A program made the position numbers and the translations under genes. The notes under the pieces were generated by a model that was not told the origin of the DNA, did not search any database, and saw only the letters and a program-made list of their open reading frames with translations. A stretch of 8,417 bases of DNA, taken from Rhodobiaceae bacterium. Its GTDB lineage: Bacteria > Pseudomonadota > Alphaproteobacteria > Rhizobiales > TMED25. Positions 1 to 6,994 of this stretch are shown piece by piece. How positions within the stretch are numbered: the first letter of the stretch is position 1; each line of letters begins with the position of its first letter. Location of the stretch: positions 27,882 through 36,298 of the forward strand of contig PAHC01000025.1 of assembly GCA_002704755.1 (NCBI GenBank). The letters are read 5' to 3'.

Positions 1-1578
1 ATTAATTTAATTGGCAAGTTGTCTGCGTATGCAACTTTACACCATGTAACCGCGACTAATGATGCTCTCAGAACAAAATTCTATGGTGACACTCAAGCCA
101 GGATTACAGATGCTGCCAATAAAATAATTTTTTATGAGTTAGAACTTAATAAAATTTCAGATGATACTTTTAATGATTTACTAAACACAGAGTCACTTAT
201 TCCATACAAGACATGGTTTGATAATGTTAGAAAATACAAACCACATCAATTAACAGATGAAATTGAACAAATATTTCAAGAAAAAAGTATCACTTCATTT
301 TCTGCTTGGAATAGATTATTTGACCAAACAATTTCTAATATGAAGGTTGACATAAATGGTGTAGAAAAAAGTCTTGAGGAGGCATTAAATAAGCTTCTTT
401 CCGCATCAGAAGATGATAGAAGGACAGCTTTTTTAGCTGTAACTAAAAAGCTTGAAGATAATTCATCACTTTTCACACACATCATGAATACAATTTGCCA
501 GGATAAATCTATTTCCGATAAATGGAGGAAGTATGATTATTCTGAACAATCAAGGCACCTTGCAAATAACATTGAAGAAAATGTTGTTAACGCATTAGTA
601 AATTCTGTAGAAACCAGTTATGAACAAACTAGTCATAGATATTATAAATTAAAATCAAAGATGCTAGGAAAGGAATTTTTAGAGAGCTGGGACAGAAATG
701 CTCCTTTGCCAGACTCAAATGTAGATGATATCAATTGGAATGATGCAAAGGATATTGTAATTGGAGCATATGAAGAATTCTCACCAGATATTGCAAATAT
801 AGTAAAAGATTTTTTTGATAAAAATTGGATTGATGCGAAGATTTCCGATGGGAAAGTGACTGGTGCTTTTGCACATCCCGTAACAACAGATACACACCCA
901 TACATCTTAATGAATTATCAAGGAAAACCAAGAGATGTTATGACACTTGCTCATGAATTGGGGCATGGAGTGCATCAAGTACTATCTTCAAATTTAGGTC
1001 CACTATTGTCAGACACGCCTCTAACTCTGGCAGAAACGGCGAGTGTTTTTGGAGAAATGCTAACATATAAAAAGCTTATGAATAATATCAGCGATGATTT
1101 CGATAAAAAAGTCTTATTAGCATCAAAGATTGAGGATATGATAAATACTGTGGTGCGGCAGATATCATTCTATAAATTCGAGCAGATAGTTCATAAAACC
1201 CGCAAGCAAGGGGAGTTAACATCAGAAGACTTAAATTCGATATGGATAGACACTCAATCAAAGAGTTTAGGACCAGCAATAAGATTGCACGAAAATCATA
1301 AATTCCTTTGGTCATACATTCCTCATTTCATACATAGTCCATTTTATGTATACGCTTACGCTTTCGGCGATTGTCTAGTAAATTCACTCTATGCAGTCTA
1401 TGAAAACAATAAATCAGATTTTGTGACTAAATATATAAATTTACTTTCAAGTGGTGGTTCAAAACATCATTCTGATCTATTAGCGCCATTTAACTTAGAT
1501 GCTTCAAATCCTGCATTTTGGAATACGGGGATCTCACTTATTTCAGGTATGATTGATGAGCTTGAAGAGATGAATTAA
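1..1578 (+). CDS. pepF: Oligoendopeptidase F (M3 family zinc metallopeptidase), 5' end cut by the window edge
   Basis: This is a cytoplasmic zinc peptidase of the M3 family that cleaves short peptides, probably in peptide turnover. The reading frame is open from base 1, and the visible 525 residues lack perhaps 70-80 N-terminal residues compared with family members of about 600 (length from memory). The TTG at 19 is therefore not taken as the start. The zinc-binding HELGH motif is encoded at 952-966. The likely third zinc ligand is the Glu at 1033-1035 in the context LAETASVFGE, 27 residues after the first His. A C-terminal signature, HSPFYVYAYAFG, begins at 1333; in this family that region lines the active site. 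No signal peptide can be assessed because the N-terminus is missing. The stop codon overlaps the next gene's ATG by one base (TAATG), so the two are probably co-transcribed. The family assignment is secure; the physiological substrate is unknown. Confidence 0.93.
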   Translation: MNLIGKLSAYATLHHVTATNDALRTKFYGDTQARITDAANKIIFYELELNKISDDTFNDLLNTESLIPYKTWFDNVRKYKPHQLTDEIEQIFQEKSITSFSAWNRLFDQTISNMKVDINGVEKSLEEALNKLLSASEDDRRTAFLAVTKKLEDNSSLFTHIMNTICQDKSISDKWRKYDYSEQSRHLANNIEENVVNALVNSVETSYEQTSHRYYKLKSKMLGKEFLESWDRNAPLPDSNVDDINWNDAKDIVIGAYEEFSPDIANIVKDFFDKNWIDAKISDGKVTGAFAHPVTTDTHPYILMNYQGKPRDVMTLAHELGHGVHQVLSSNLGPLLSDTPLTLAETASVFGEMLTYKKLMNNISDDFDKKVLLASKIEDMINTVVRQISFYKFEQIVHKTRKQGELTSEDLNSIWIDTQSKSLGPAIRLHENHKFLWSYIPHFIHSPFYVYAYAFGDCLVNSLYAVYENNKSDFVTKYINLLSSGGSKHHSDLLAPFNLDASNPAFWNTGISLISGMIDELEEMN

Positions 1579-2942
1579 TGCAAAATAATTATAATGAGAC
1601 TAATAACTATTCAAAAAGACTATCACGTTACACAAATGTAGGAAAAGAAGTTGGAAAATTTACAACAAAGTTTCTTATAAATAGCATTATCTCAGATAAT
1701 AAATCTGGAAAAAACGCAGCTGCTTTAAAGACAGCATTAGGTTCTTTGAAAGGTCCATTGATGAAAATTGCTCAACTTTTATCAACGATACCTGGTGCAA
1801 TTCCTCCAGAATATACAGAAGAATTATCACAGCTTCAAAATATGGCTCCACCTATGGGTAAGGGGTTTGTCAGAAGAAGAATGAACACTGAACTTGGATT
1901 AGATTGGGCTGATAATTTTATCAATTTTGAATATGAACCCTTTGCAGCAGCTTCTTTAGGGCAAGTGCATAAAGCTGAAACTAAAGATAAAAATGATGTA
2001 GTTTGTAAACTCCAGTACCCAAATATGATATCTACAGTTGAAGCAGACTTAAGGCAACTCGATCTTATATTTAAAATAAATAAGAACTTAGATCCGGCAA
2101 TTGGTACAGATAAAATTAGGGAAGAGATTGCAGACAGACTGAGAGAAGAACTCGATTATAATAGGGAGGCTGCCCATTTAAAACTCTTTTCTATAATTCT
2201 CAAAGATCATGATGATATTAATATTCCAGATTTGATTGAAAATTTATCAACCGATAAATTATTAGTAATGACCTATTTAAATGGCAACCCTCTGATGAAG
2301 TATAAGAAATCTTCGCAAGAAATAAGGAATAGGATTGCTGAATGTTTATTTCGTGCCTGGTGGATACCATTTGGACAATTTGGTGTTATTCATGGGGATC
2401 CACATTTAGGTAATTATTCTGTATGTGAGATAGATAAAGAAGTAAAAGGCATCAACCTTCTTGACTTTGGCTGTGTCAGAAGATTTCGCCCCCCTTTTGT
2501 AGAAGGTGTTATAAATCTATATAACGGACTCAAACAAAATAATAATGAAATGATAATTAGTTCGTATGAATTATGGGGCTTCAAAAATCTTAACAAAGAT
2601 TTGATTGAAACCCTAAATATTTGGGCTAATTTTATATACGGACCAATCATAGATAACAGAAACAGAACTGTTGCCGATGGAATAAAACCAGAGATGTATG
2701 GTAGAAAAGAAGCTTTTAATGTTTATCAATTACTAAAAAAAATTGGACCTGTAGAAATACCTCGAGAATTCGTATTTATGGATAGAGCTGCAATTGGTCT
2801 AGGGTCTGTATTTCTCCACTTAAATGCAAATTTGAACCTTCACAATTTGTTCGAAGAAGCAATTAGTGGTTTTGATGCTGAAAGCCTCTTAATTAAGCAA
2901 ACTGAAATTTTTGAAAAAACAGGTGTTGATTATGGACACTAA
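1578..2942 (+). CDS. ABC1/AarF/UbiB-family atypical kinase-like protein
   Basis: A 454-residue member of the ABC1 (AarF/UbiB/COQ8) atypical kinase family, whose members support ubiquinone biosynthesis, probably through ATPase or lipid-handling activity. Visible motifs, in order: the family's N-terminal KxGQ-type motif as K63-I-A-Q66; the Ala-rich nucleotide loop AAASLGQVH at 123-131, replacing the Gly-rich loop of ordinary kinases; the lysine in VCKLQYP (K144); EELDY at 190-194; the catalytic-loop equivalent HGDPHLGN at 272-279; and the metal-binding DFG at 296-298. I see no clear C-terminal transmembrane pair, unlike E. coli UbiB. The start is the ATG overlapping the pepF stop, with GAAGAG at 1564-1569 as Shine-Dalgarno, implying translational coupling. 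I give no gene symbol because the family has several paralogous branches (ubiB, aarF, ADCK-like) that I cannot separate here. Confidence 0.9.
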   Translation: MQNNYNETNNYSKRLSRYTNVGKEVGKFTTKFLINSIISDNKSGKNAAALKTALGSLKGPLMKIAQLLSTIPGAIPPEYTEELSQLQNMAPPMGKGFVRRRMNTELGLDWADNFINFEYEPFAAASLGQVHKAETKDKNDVVCKLQYPNMISTVEADLRQLDLIFKINKNLDPAIGTDKIREEIADRLREELDYNREAAHLKLFSIILKDHDDINIPDLIENLSTDKLLVMTYLNGNPLMKYKKSSQEIRNRIAECLFRAWWIPFGQFGVIHGDPHLGNYSVCEIDKEVKGINLLDFGCVRRFRPPFVEGVINLYNGLKQNNNEMIISSYELWGFKNLNKDLIETLNIWANFIYGPIIDNRNRTVADGIKPEMYGRKEAFNVYQLLKKIGPVEIPREFVFMDRAAIGLGSVFLHLNANLNLHNLFEEAISGFDAESLLIKQTEIFEKTGVDYGH

Positions 2943-2962
2943 CAATCATTTAAGCTTGAAAA

Positions 2963-2981
2963 ATATACATATCTTGTATAT
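2963..2981. repeat. AT-rich inverted repeat after the kinase gene (possible weak terminator or operator)
   Basis: ATATACA at 2963-2969 and TGTATAT at 2975-2981 form a perfect 7-bp stem with a 5-base loop, starting 20 bases past the kinase stop codon. On the + strand it is followed by the T-rich run CTATTTATTAT. The stem has only one G-C pair and the T-run is interrupted, so it would be a weak intrinsic terminator. It could equally be a protein-binding dyad upstream of the oxidase peptide and pnt genes, or chance in AT-rich DNA. Confidence 0.3.
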
Positions 2982-2996
2982 CTATTTATTATCAGG

Positions 2997-3017
2997 ATTA
3001 CGTAATATTACTATTAC
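2997..3017. repeat. Overlapping palindromes and ATTAC repeats upstream of the oxidase/pnt cluster
   Basis: This segment contains two overlapping perfect palindromes, TTACGTAA (2998-3005) and GTAATATTAC (3002-3011). ATTAC occurs three times, at 2997-3001, 3007-3011 and 3013-3017. It lies just upstream of the candidate -10 box at 3035-3040, where an activator or repressor site would be expected. I recognise no known regulator's consensus in it, and low sequence complexity makes chance a real possibility. Confidence 0.25.
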
Positions 3018-3034
3018 AAATAATAATAAAGAGA

Positions 3035-3040
3035 TATAAT
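3035..3040 (+). promoter_or_regulatory. Candidate -10 box for the oxidase peptide and pnt genes
   Basis: A perfect TATAAT lies here. Only poor -35 matches are visible upstream (TTACAA at 3014-3019 with a 15-base spacer, or TATTAC at 3012-3017 with 17). Transcription from this box would begin near 3047, the A of the next gene's ATG, giving a leaderless or nearly leaderless message. The surrounding DNA is so AT-rich that a chance match is plausible. Confidence 0.35.
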
Positions 3041-3046
3041 TATAAA

Positions 3047-3157
3047 ATGGATTACGAGGAACATAATAAAACATATAATGGATTTATAAAATTCACAAAA
3101 TACACAACAGTGTTTTGTATTTTAGTCCTTATTTTCCTAGCTGCATTTGTTTATTAG
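3047..3157 (+). CDS. aa3-type cytochrome c oxidase subunit IV, small bacterial form (36 aa)
   Basis: A 36-residue ORF fills the gap between the kinase gene and pntAA. The N-terminal half is MDYEEHNKTYNGF followed by IKFTKYTT, then one hydrophobic segment from about residue 21 to 36. This matches the layout I recall for the bacterial aa3-type cytochrome c oxidase subunit IV family (Pfam COX4_pro_2): an acidic start with Glu-His and a Thr-Tyr/Phe-x-Gly-Phe stretch, a Lys-(Phe/Trp)-(Thr/Ser) turn, then one helix. In Paracoccus this subunit is a single-helix peptide on the edge of the oxidase with no known catalytic role. The family often sits next to the transhydrogenase genes in alphaproteobacteria (from memory). 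The Shine-Dalgarno is weak: AAAGAG at 3028-3033, 13 bases from the ATG. The stop codon TAG overlaps the pntAA ribosome binding site. The main uncertainty is that the protein is so short. Confidence 0.8.
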   Translation: MDYEEHNKTYNGFIKFTKYTTVFCILVLIFLAAFVY

Positions 3158-3160
3158 GAG
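3156..3160 (+). promoter_or_regulatory. Ribosome binding site of pntAA, overlapping the upstream stop codon
   Basis: AGGAG begins inside the TAG stop of the 36-residue oxidase peptide and lies 13 bases before the pntAA ATG at 3174, rather far for a Shine-Dalgarno. An in-frame TAG at 3168-3170 rules out any start further upstream except the non-start codon ATA, so 3174 is firm. The overlap suggests that translation of the small gene and of pntAA is linked. Confidence 0.6.
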
Positions 3161-3173
3161 TCTAAAATAGATA

Positions 3174-4298
3174 ATGCAGATTTCAGTACTCACAGAAATA
3201 GATAAATCAGAAACAAGAGTTGCTTTATCACCAGATGTTACCAAAAAATTGGTAGCAAAAGGTGTAACAGTAATCATTGAGTCTGGAAGTGGTAACAAAT
3301 CAAACTATTCAGATAAACAATATGAAGAAGTTGGTGCAAAAATAATACGAACGATCAATGAAACTGTATTAAATTCGGATATTTTAATTACGGTTAAAAG
3401 GCCTGATGAGAAAATACTTCAAAAATTAAACAAAAGTGCCATCATTATTGGACAAATGGATCCCTACGTTTCTAAAGATCTTGATGGTTTCGTAAAATAT
3501 GGACATCAATTTTTCTCAATGGAATTAATGCCAAGAATCACCCGTGCTCAGTCAATGGATGTTTTGTCATCTCAGTCAAATTTAGCTGGCTATAAAGCTG
3601 TTATTGATGCTACATCAGAATATAAAAAAGCAATTCCTATGATGATGACTGCAGCTGGTACTATTGCTCCTGCGAAGATTTTTATTATGGGTGTTGGTGT
3701 TGCAGGACTTCAAGCAATAGCTACTGCTCGTAGATTAGGCGGTATAGTTACTGCGACTGATGTTAGACCAGCAACAAAAGAACAAGTGGAATCACTTGGT
3801 GCTAAATTTATTGCAGTGGAAGATGATGAGTTTAAAGCTGCTGAAACATCTGCTGGATATGCAAAAGAAATGTCAAAAGAATACCAAGAGAAACAAAGTC
3901 AGCTAATTGCTGAGCATATTAAAAATCAAGACATAGTTATAACAACTGCACTTATACCTGGGCGTAAAGCTCCAATACTTGTAACAAAAAAAATGTTAGA
4001 AACTATGAAACAAGGATCAGTTATTGCTGATCTTGCAACTGAAAGAGGTGGTAATGTTGAACTATCTCAGCCAGGTAAGAAAACAATAAATAGTGGTATA
4101 ACAATTCTAGGGTATGAAAATTTTGCACGTCTATTACCTACAGATGCGTCAAATTTATATGCACAAAATATATTAAAATTCTTGGATGAGATTGTTGATT
4201 ATGAGAATCTGCAGCTTTCTATAAATTATGATGATGAAATAATTAAGGGAATCCTTGTTGCAAGAAATGGTCAATTAGTTCATCCCATGTACCAATAA
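3174..4298 (+). CDS. pntAA: NAD(P) transhydrogenase subunit alpha part 1 (NAD(H)-binding domain I)
   Basis: Domain I of the proton-translocating transhydrogenase, the soluble part that binds NAD(H) on the cytoplasmic side and passes hydride to NADP+ on domain III of PntB. The 374-residue length fits the split form in which alpha is two polypeptides, as in Rhodospirillum rubrum. The N-terminus (ISVLTEIDKSETRVALSPD) is typical. Visible landmarks are the RQD loop RITRAQSMD at 121-129, in which R121, Q126 and D129 correspond to R. rubrum Arg127, Gln132 and Asp135. The dinucleotide-binding GVGVAG is at 173-178, and D196 in ATDVRP should hold the NAD adenosine ribose. The protein has no membrane segments and ends before them, which confirms the split. 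The spacing to pntAB is 11 bases. All expected active-site residues appear intact. Confidence 0.97.
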   Translation: MQISVLTEIDKSETRVALSPDVTKKLVAKGVTVIIESGSGNKSNYSDKQYEEVGAKIIRTINETVLNSDILITVKRPDEKILQKLNKSAIIIGQMDPYVSKDLDGFVKYGHQFFSMELMPRITRAQSMDVLSSQSNLAGYKAVIDATSEYKKAIPMMMTAAGTIAPAKIFIMGVGVAGLQAIATARRLGGIVTATDVRPATKEQVESLGAKFIAVEDDEFKAAETSAGYAKEMSKEYQEKQSQLIAEHIKNQDIVITTALIPGRKAPILVTKKMLETMKQGSVIADLATERGGNVELSQPGKKTINSGITILGYENFARLLPTDASNLYAQNILKFLDEIVDYENLQLSINYDDEIIKGILVARNGQLVHPMYQ

Positions 4299-4299
4299 A

Positions 4300-4303
4300 G
4301 GAG
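4300..4303 (+). promoter_or_regulatory. Ribosome binding site of pntAB
   Basis: GGAG within AAAGGAGA lies just after the pntAA stop codon and six bases before the pntAB ATG at 4310. It is the strongest Shine-Dalgarno in the window and fits high synthesis of the small membrane subunit. Confidence 0.7.
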
Positions 4304-4309
4304 ATAATA

Positions 4310-4690
4310 ATGGCTACTGAACAAAGTATAGTTGGGGATGCTATAGATATAGCCCAAACGGTAGGATTAATGGGTGCTGTAGACCCGTTAATGTATAAAT
4401 TTGCTATTTTCATATTGGCAATTTTTATTGGTTACTATGTAATTTGGAGTGTTACACCTGCTTTACATACTCCACTTATGTCAGTAACTAATGCAATATC
4501 TTCAGTAATTATTGTTGGAGCACTTATAGCAATAGGGACAGAATTCATAGATGGTCAAACAAATCCATCTAACTTCTTTATAGCAAAAGGTTTAGGATTT
4601 TTTGCAGTAATTTTAGCCTCCATAAATATCTTTGGCGGTTTTTATGTAACATATAGGATGTTATCAATGTACAAAAAGAAGGTAAAATAA
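4310..4690 (+). CDS. pntAB: NAD(P) transhydrogenase subunit alpha part 2 (membrane domain II segment)
   Basis: The 126-residue membrane part of the alpha subunit. It contributes helices to domain II, the proton channel of the transhydrogenase, and pairs with PntB. Three hydrophobic segments are visible, at about residues 29-48, 58-78 and 91-114. Between the first two is the highly conserved VTPALHTPLMSVTNAIS stretch (48-64), and after the third is the FGGFYVTYRML signature (108-118) before a lysine-rich cytoplasmic tail. The hydrophilic N-terminal region of about 28 residues corresponds to the linker that follows domain I in fused PntA proteins. Its stop codon abuts the start of pntB with no spacer, so the two are almost certainly translated from one message in fixed proportion. 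Confidence 0.96.
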   Translation: MATEQSIVGDAIDIAQTVGLMGAVDPLMYKFAIFILAIFIGYYVIWSVTPALHTPLMSVTNAISSVIIVGALIAIGTEFIDGQTNPSNFFIAKGLGFFAVILASINIFGGFYVTYRMLSMYKKKVK

Positions 4691-6088
4691 GTGTCTGCTA
4701 ATCTAATTTCATTTTTGTATCTTATTTCTGGGATCTTTTTTATCCTAGCACTAAGAGGGTTATCAAATCCTGAATCTGCTAGAAGGGGTAATTATTTTGG
4801 GATTATCGGTATGATAATTGCATCTGCTACAACTATTCTCATTACACCACCATCATCAACTTTAGACATCATATTATTAATAGGTGGTATAACCATTGGT
4901 GGTTCTATCGGATTAATTATTGCAAAAAAAATTGCAATGACTGCTATGCCACAACTTGTTGCTGCATTTCACTCTCTTGTGGGGTTAGCAGCAGTTCTTG
5001 TAGCATCTGCTGCTTTGTATGTGCCTTCATCGATGGGGATAGGATCTGTTGGAAATATCCACTTAGCAAGTCTCATAGAAATGGGTCTTGGTGTAATTAT
5101 AGGCGCTATTACATTTTCAGGATCAATAATTGCTTTCTTAAAATTACAAGGTCTAATGTCAGGGTCCCCTATAGTCTTTCCCAAACAACACTTGTTAAAT
5201 TTACTTATAGCGTTAACTATTCTATCACTCCTTGCCGTTTTCACTATAACTGAGTCACATACGATCTATTGGATAATTGTTATTTTATCACTTTTAATTG
5301 GTTTCTTAATTATTATTCCAATCGGTGGCGCAGATATGCCAGTAGTGGTGTCAATGCTTAACTCTTACTCTGGTTGGGCTGCTGCAGGCATTGGATTTAC
5401 TCTAGGAAATATCGCTCTGATAATTACAGGTGCTTTGGTTGGGTCATCAGGTGCCATTCTCTCATACATAATGTGTAAAGGCATGAATCGATCATTTTTC
5501 AATGTTATCTTAGGTGGTTTTGGGGGAGAATCAAATGCAGCAAGTGGTGCTACTGTTGAAAACCGTCCCGTAAAACAAGGTTCAGCTGATGATGCGGCAT
5601 TCATCATGAAAAATGCTGGTTCAGTAATAATCGTTCCGGGTTATGGTATGGCTGTTGCGCAAGCTCAGCATGCCTTAAGAGAGATGGTTGATATCTTAAA
5701 AGAGTCAGGGGTTAAGGTATCTTATGCAATCCATCCCGTGGCTGGAAGAATGCCAGGTCATATGAATGTTCTACTTGCTGAAGCACAAGTTCCTTATGAT
5801 GAAGTTTTTGAACTTGAGGATATTAACTCACAATTTAGTCAGACTGATGTAACATTTGTTATTGGCGCGAACGATGTTACAAATCCTGCAGCTAAAACTG
5901 ATAAAGACAGCCCTATTTACGGTATGCCAATACTAGACGTTGAAAGATCTGGAACTATATTATTTCTTAAACGTTCGCTTGCATCCGGTTATGCTGGTGT
6001 TGAAAATGAACTCTTTTTTAGAGATAATACGATGATGCTCTTTGGAGATGCTAAAAAGATGGTAGAAGATATAGTTAAAGCGTTTTAA
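4691..6088 (+). CDS. pntB: NAD(P) transhydrogenase subunit beta (membrane domain II and NADP(H)-binding domain III)
   Basis: The beta subunit couples proton flow across the inner membrane to hydride transfer from NADH to NADP+, supplying NADPH. It has 465 residues, the usual length. The N-terminal two-thirds is a run of hydrophobic helices. It includes AAFHSLVG, whose H94 matches the E. coli beta His91 of the proton path, and SMLNSYSGWAAAG with N224. The C-terminal domain III carries the NADP(H) fingerprint GYGMAVAQAQ (317-326), HPVAGRMPGHMNV (348-360), GANDVTNPAA (392-401) and K427-R428, expected to bind the 2'-phosphate. The start is GTG immediately after the pntAB stop. AGAAGG at 4677-4682 serves as ribosome binding site, and SANLISFLYL matches family N-termini. 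The last 14 bases overlap the convergent lipoprotein gene. No catalytic residue appears to be missing. Confidence 0.97.
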   Translation: MSANLISFLYLISGIFFILALRGLSNPESARRGNYFGIIGMIIASATTILITPPSSTLDIILLIGGITIGGSIGLIIAKKIAMTAMPQLVAAFHSLVGLAAVLVASAALYVPSSMGIGSVGNIHLASLIEMGLGVIIGAITFSGSIIAFLKLQGLMSGSPIVFPKQHLLNLLIALTILSLLAVFTITESHTIYWIIVILSLLIGFLIIIPIGGADMPVVVSMLNSYSGWAAAGIGFTLGNIALIITGALVGSSGAILSYIMCKGMNRSFFNVILGGFGGESNAASGATVENRPVKQGSADDAAFIMKNAGSVIIVPGYGMAVAQAQHALREMVDILKESGVKVSYAIHPVAGRMPGHMNVLLAEAQVPYDEVFELEDINSQFSQTDVTFVIGANDVTNPAAKTDKDSPIYGMPILDVERSGTILFLKRSLASGYAGVENELFFRDNTMMLFGDAKKMVEDIVKAF

Positions 6089-6941
6089 GTCTTCTTGTTA
6101 CTATTAATTCTTTTTTTGCTTTTGTGTTGTTCTTTTCCATTCCAAGAATAACCTCGTAGTCAGTTATCGCACTATCAATATTTCCTAAACTTCTATAAAT
6201 ATCTGCCCTTATGAATAGTGCATTAGTTAGGTGGGGATTGTTATCTAAGACTTGATTTAAATCATCGAGTGCACTTTCAATTCTTCCAACCTCATAATAG
6301 GAGAGTGCTCTGTAATAAAGGGAAGAAATATTTTTTGGTCTAAGTGATATAGAATAATCGAAATCCTGAATTGCTTCGGTGTGCATTTTATACTTTTGAT
6401 GTAACTTACCTCTCATTTCATAAGCATAAAAATTTTTATTATTATATTTAATTGCTTCATTTAACTCAAAAATTGCTAATTTAACATCGCCAATATAATT
6501 ATAATATTTTGCCATATTATAATGTGCTTTTGAAAATGATGGGTTTAACTGCAAAGCGCTATTAAAGTCAGATATGGCAGTATCAAAATCTCCTAATAAA
6601 TAATATACCTCACCTCGTAAATTTAGGGCGAGATATGAGTCTGGATTTTCTTCTATTGCTATATCTAAATTATATATTGCTTCTGGATAATTCTGATTTT
6701 TTACAAGCTCAGTTGCAAGTGTTAGATATATATCAATAGAATTTCTATTTTCATGCAATGCAGATCTTATAGATAATATATTATTATCACTTGTTTCTTT
6801 TTTTGATATCGCACTAGTAGGTTGTGTGTTAGCAACTAATATAGTATCAGAACTTACGCATCCAGACAGTAATGCCATAATAAGGAATATAGAGAAGATA
6901 ATATTTTTGTTTACGGATACAGTTTTTTTAATCGGTTCCAT
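6075..6941 (-). CDS. TPR-repeat lipoprotein of unknown specific function
   Basis: A 288-residue predicted lipoprotein. The N-terminus has lysines, a hydrophobic stretch (about 14-27) and the lipobox LSGC ending at C28, so signal peptidase II should cleave there and lipid-anchor the protein in the envelope. A polar linker (29-65) follows. Six consecutive 34-residue tetratricopeptide repeats fill the rest, at about 68-101, 102-135, 136-169, 170-203, 204-237 and 238-271, with repeated ALxLxG/AI-type positions and ENP, LNP or NNP turns. TPR arrays bind other proteins, so a periplasm-facing assembly or scaffold role is likely. The partner is not indicated; the NlpI type of TPR lipoprotein is only a loose comparison. 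It lies 53 bases after rpsU without a clear terminator between them, so read-through is possible. AGGTG at 6946-6950 (- strand) is a modest ribosome binding site. Its 3' end overlaps pntB by 14 bp. Confidence 0.85.
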   Translation of the reverse strand: MEPIKKTVSVNKNIIFSIFLIMALLSGCVSSDTILVANTQPTSAISKKETSDNNILSIRSALHENRNSIDIYLTLATELVKNQNYPEAIYNLDIAIEENPDSYLALNLRGEVYYLLGDFDTAISDFNSALQLNPSFSKAHYNMAKYYNYIGDVKLAIFELNEAIKYNNKNFYAYEMRGKLHQKYKMHTEAIQDFDYSISLRPKNISSLYYRALSYYEVGRIESALDDLNQVLDNNPHLTNALFIRADIYRSLGNIDSAITDYEVILGMEKNNTKAKKELIVTRRLKTL

Positions 6942-6994
6942 AAGGCACCTGTTATTTAATCTGTATATTTTATTATGGGTGTATTAATATCTGT

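Noticed and set aside
19..21. TTG as the start codon of the oligoendopeptidase gene
   Set aside because: The frame stays open to base 1 and the protein would be about 75 residues short of its family, so the true start lies outside the window.
276..485. Open frame of 69 codons on the - strand inside pepF
   Set aside because: It is antisense to a clear metallopeptidase gene and resembles no known protein; the same applies to other - strand frames at 642-905, 731-931 and 1088-1315.
2414..2650. Open frame of 78 codons on the - strand inside the kinase gene
   Set aside because: Antisense shadow of a well-conserved coding region with no recognisable family features.
2956..2984. TTGAAA as a -35 box with a -10 about 15-17 bases later
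   Set aside because: The possible -10 partners (TATATC at 15 bases, TATCTA at 17) match consensus poorly or have bad spacing, and the segment overlaps the hairpin.
4969..5607. Two - strand open frames (4969-5244 and 5365-5607) inside pntB
   Set aside because: They mirror the codon pattern of pntB; the translations carry no motif and have no plausible ribosome binding context.
6109..6122. Run of seven T's on the + strand just after pntB as an intrinsic terminator
   Set aside because: No stable hairpin precedes it, and the run is inside the lipoprotein coding region, where it encodes lysine and neighbouring residues on the other strand.
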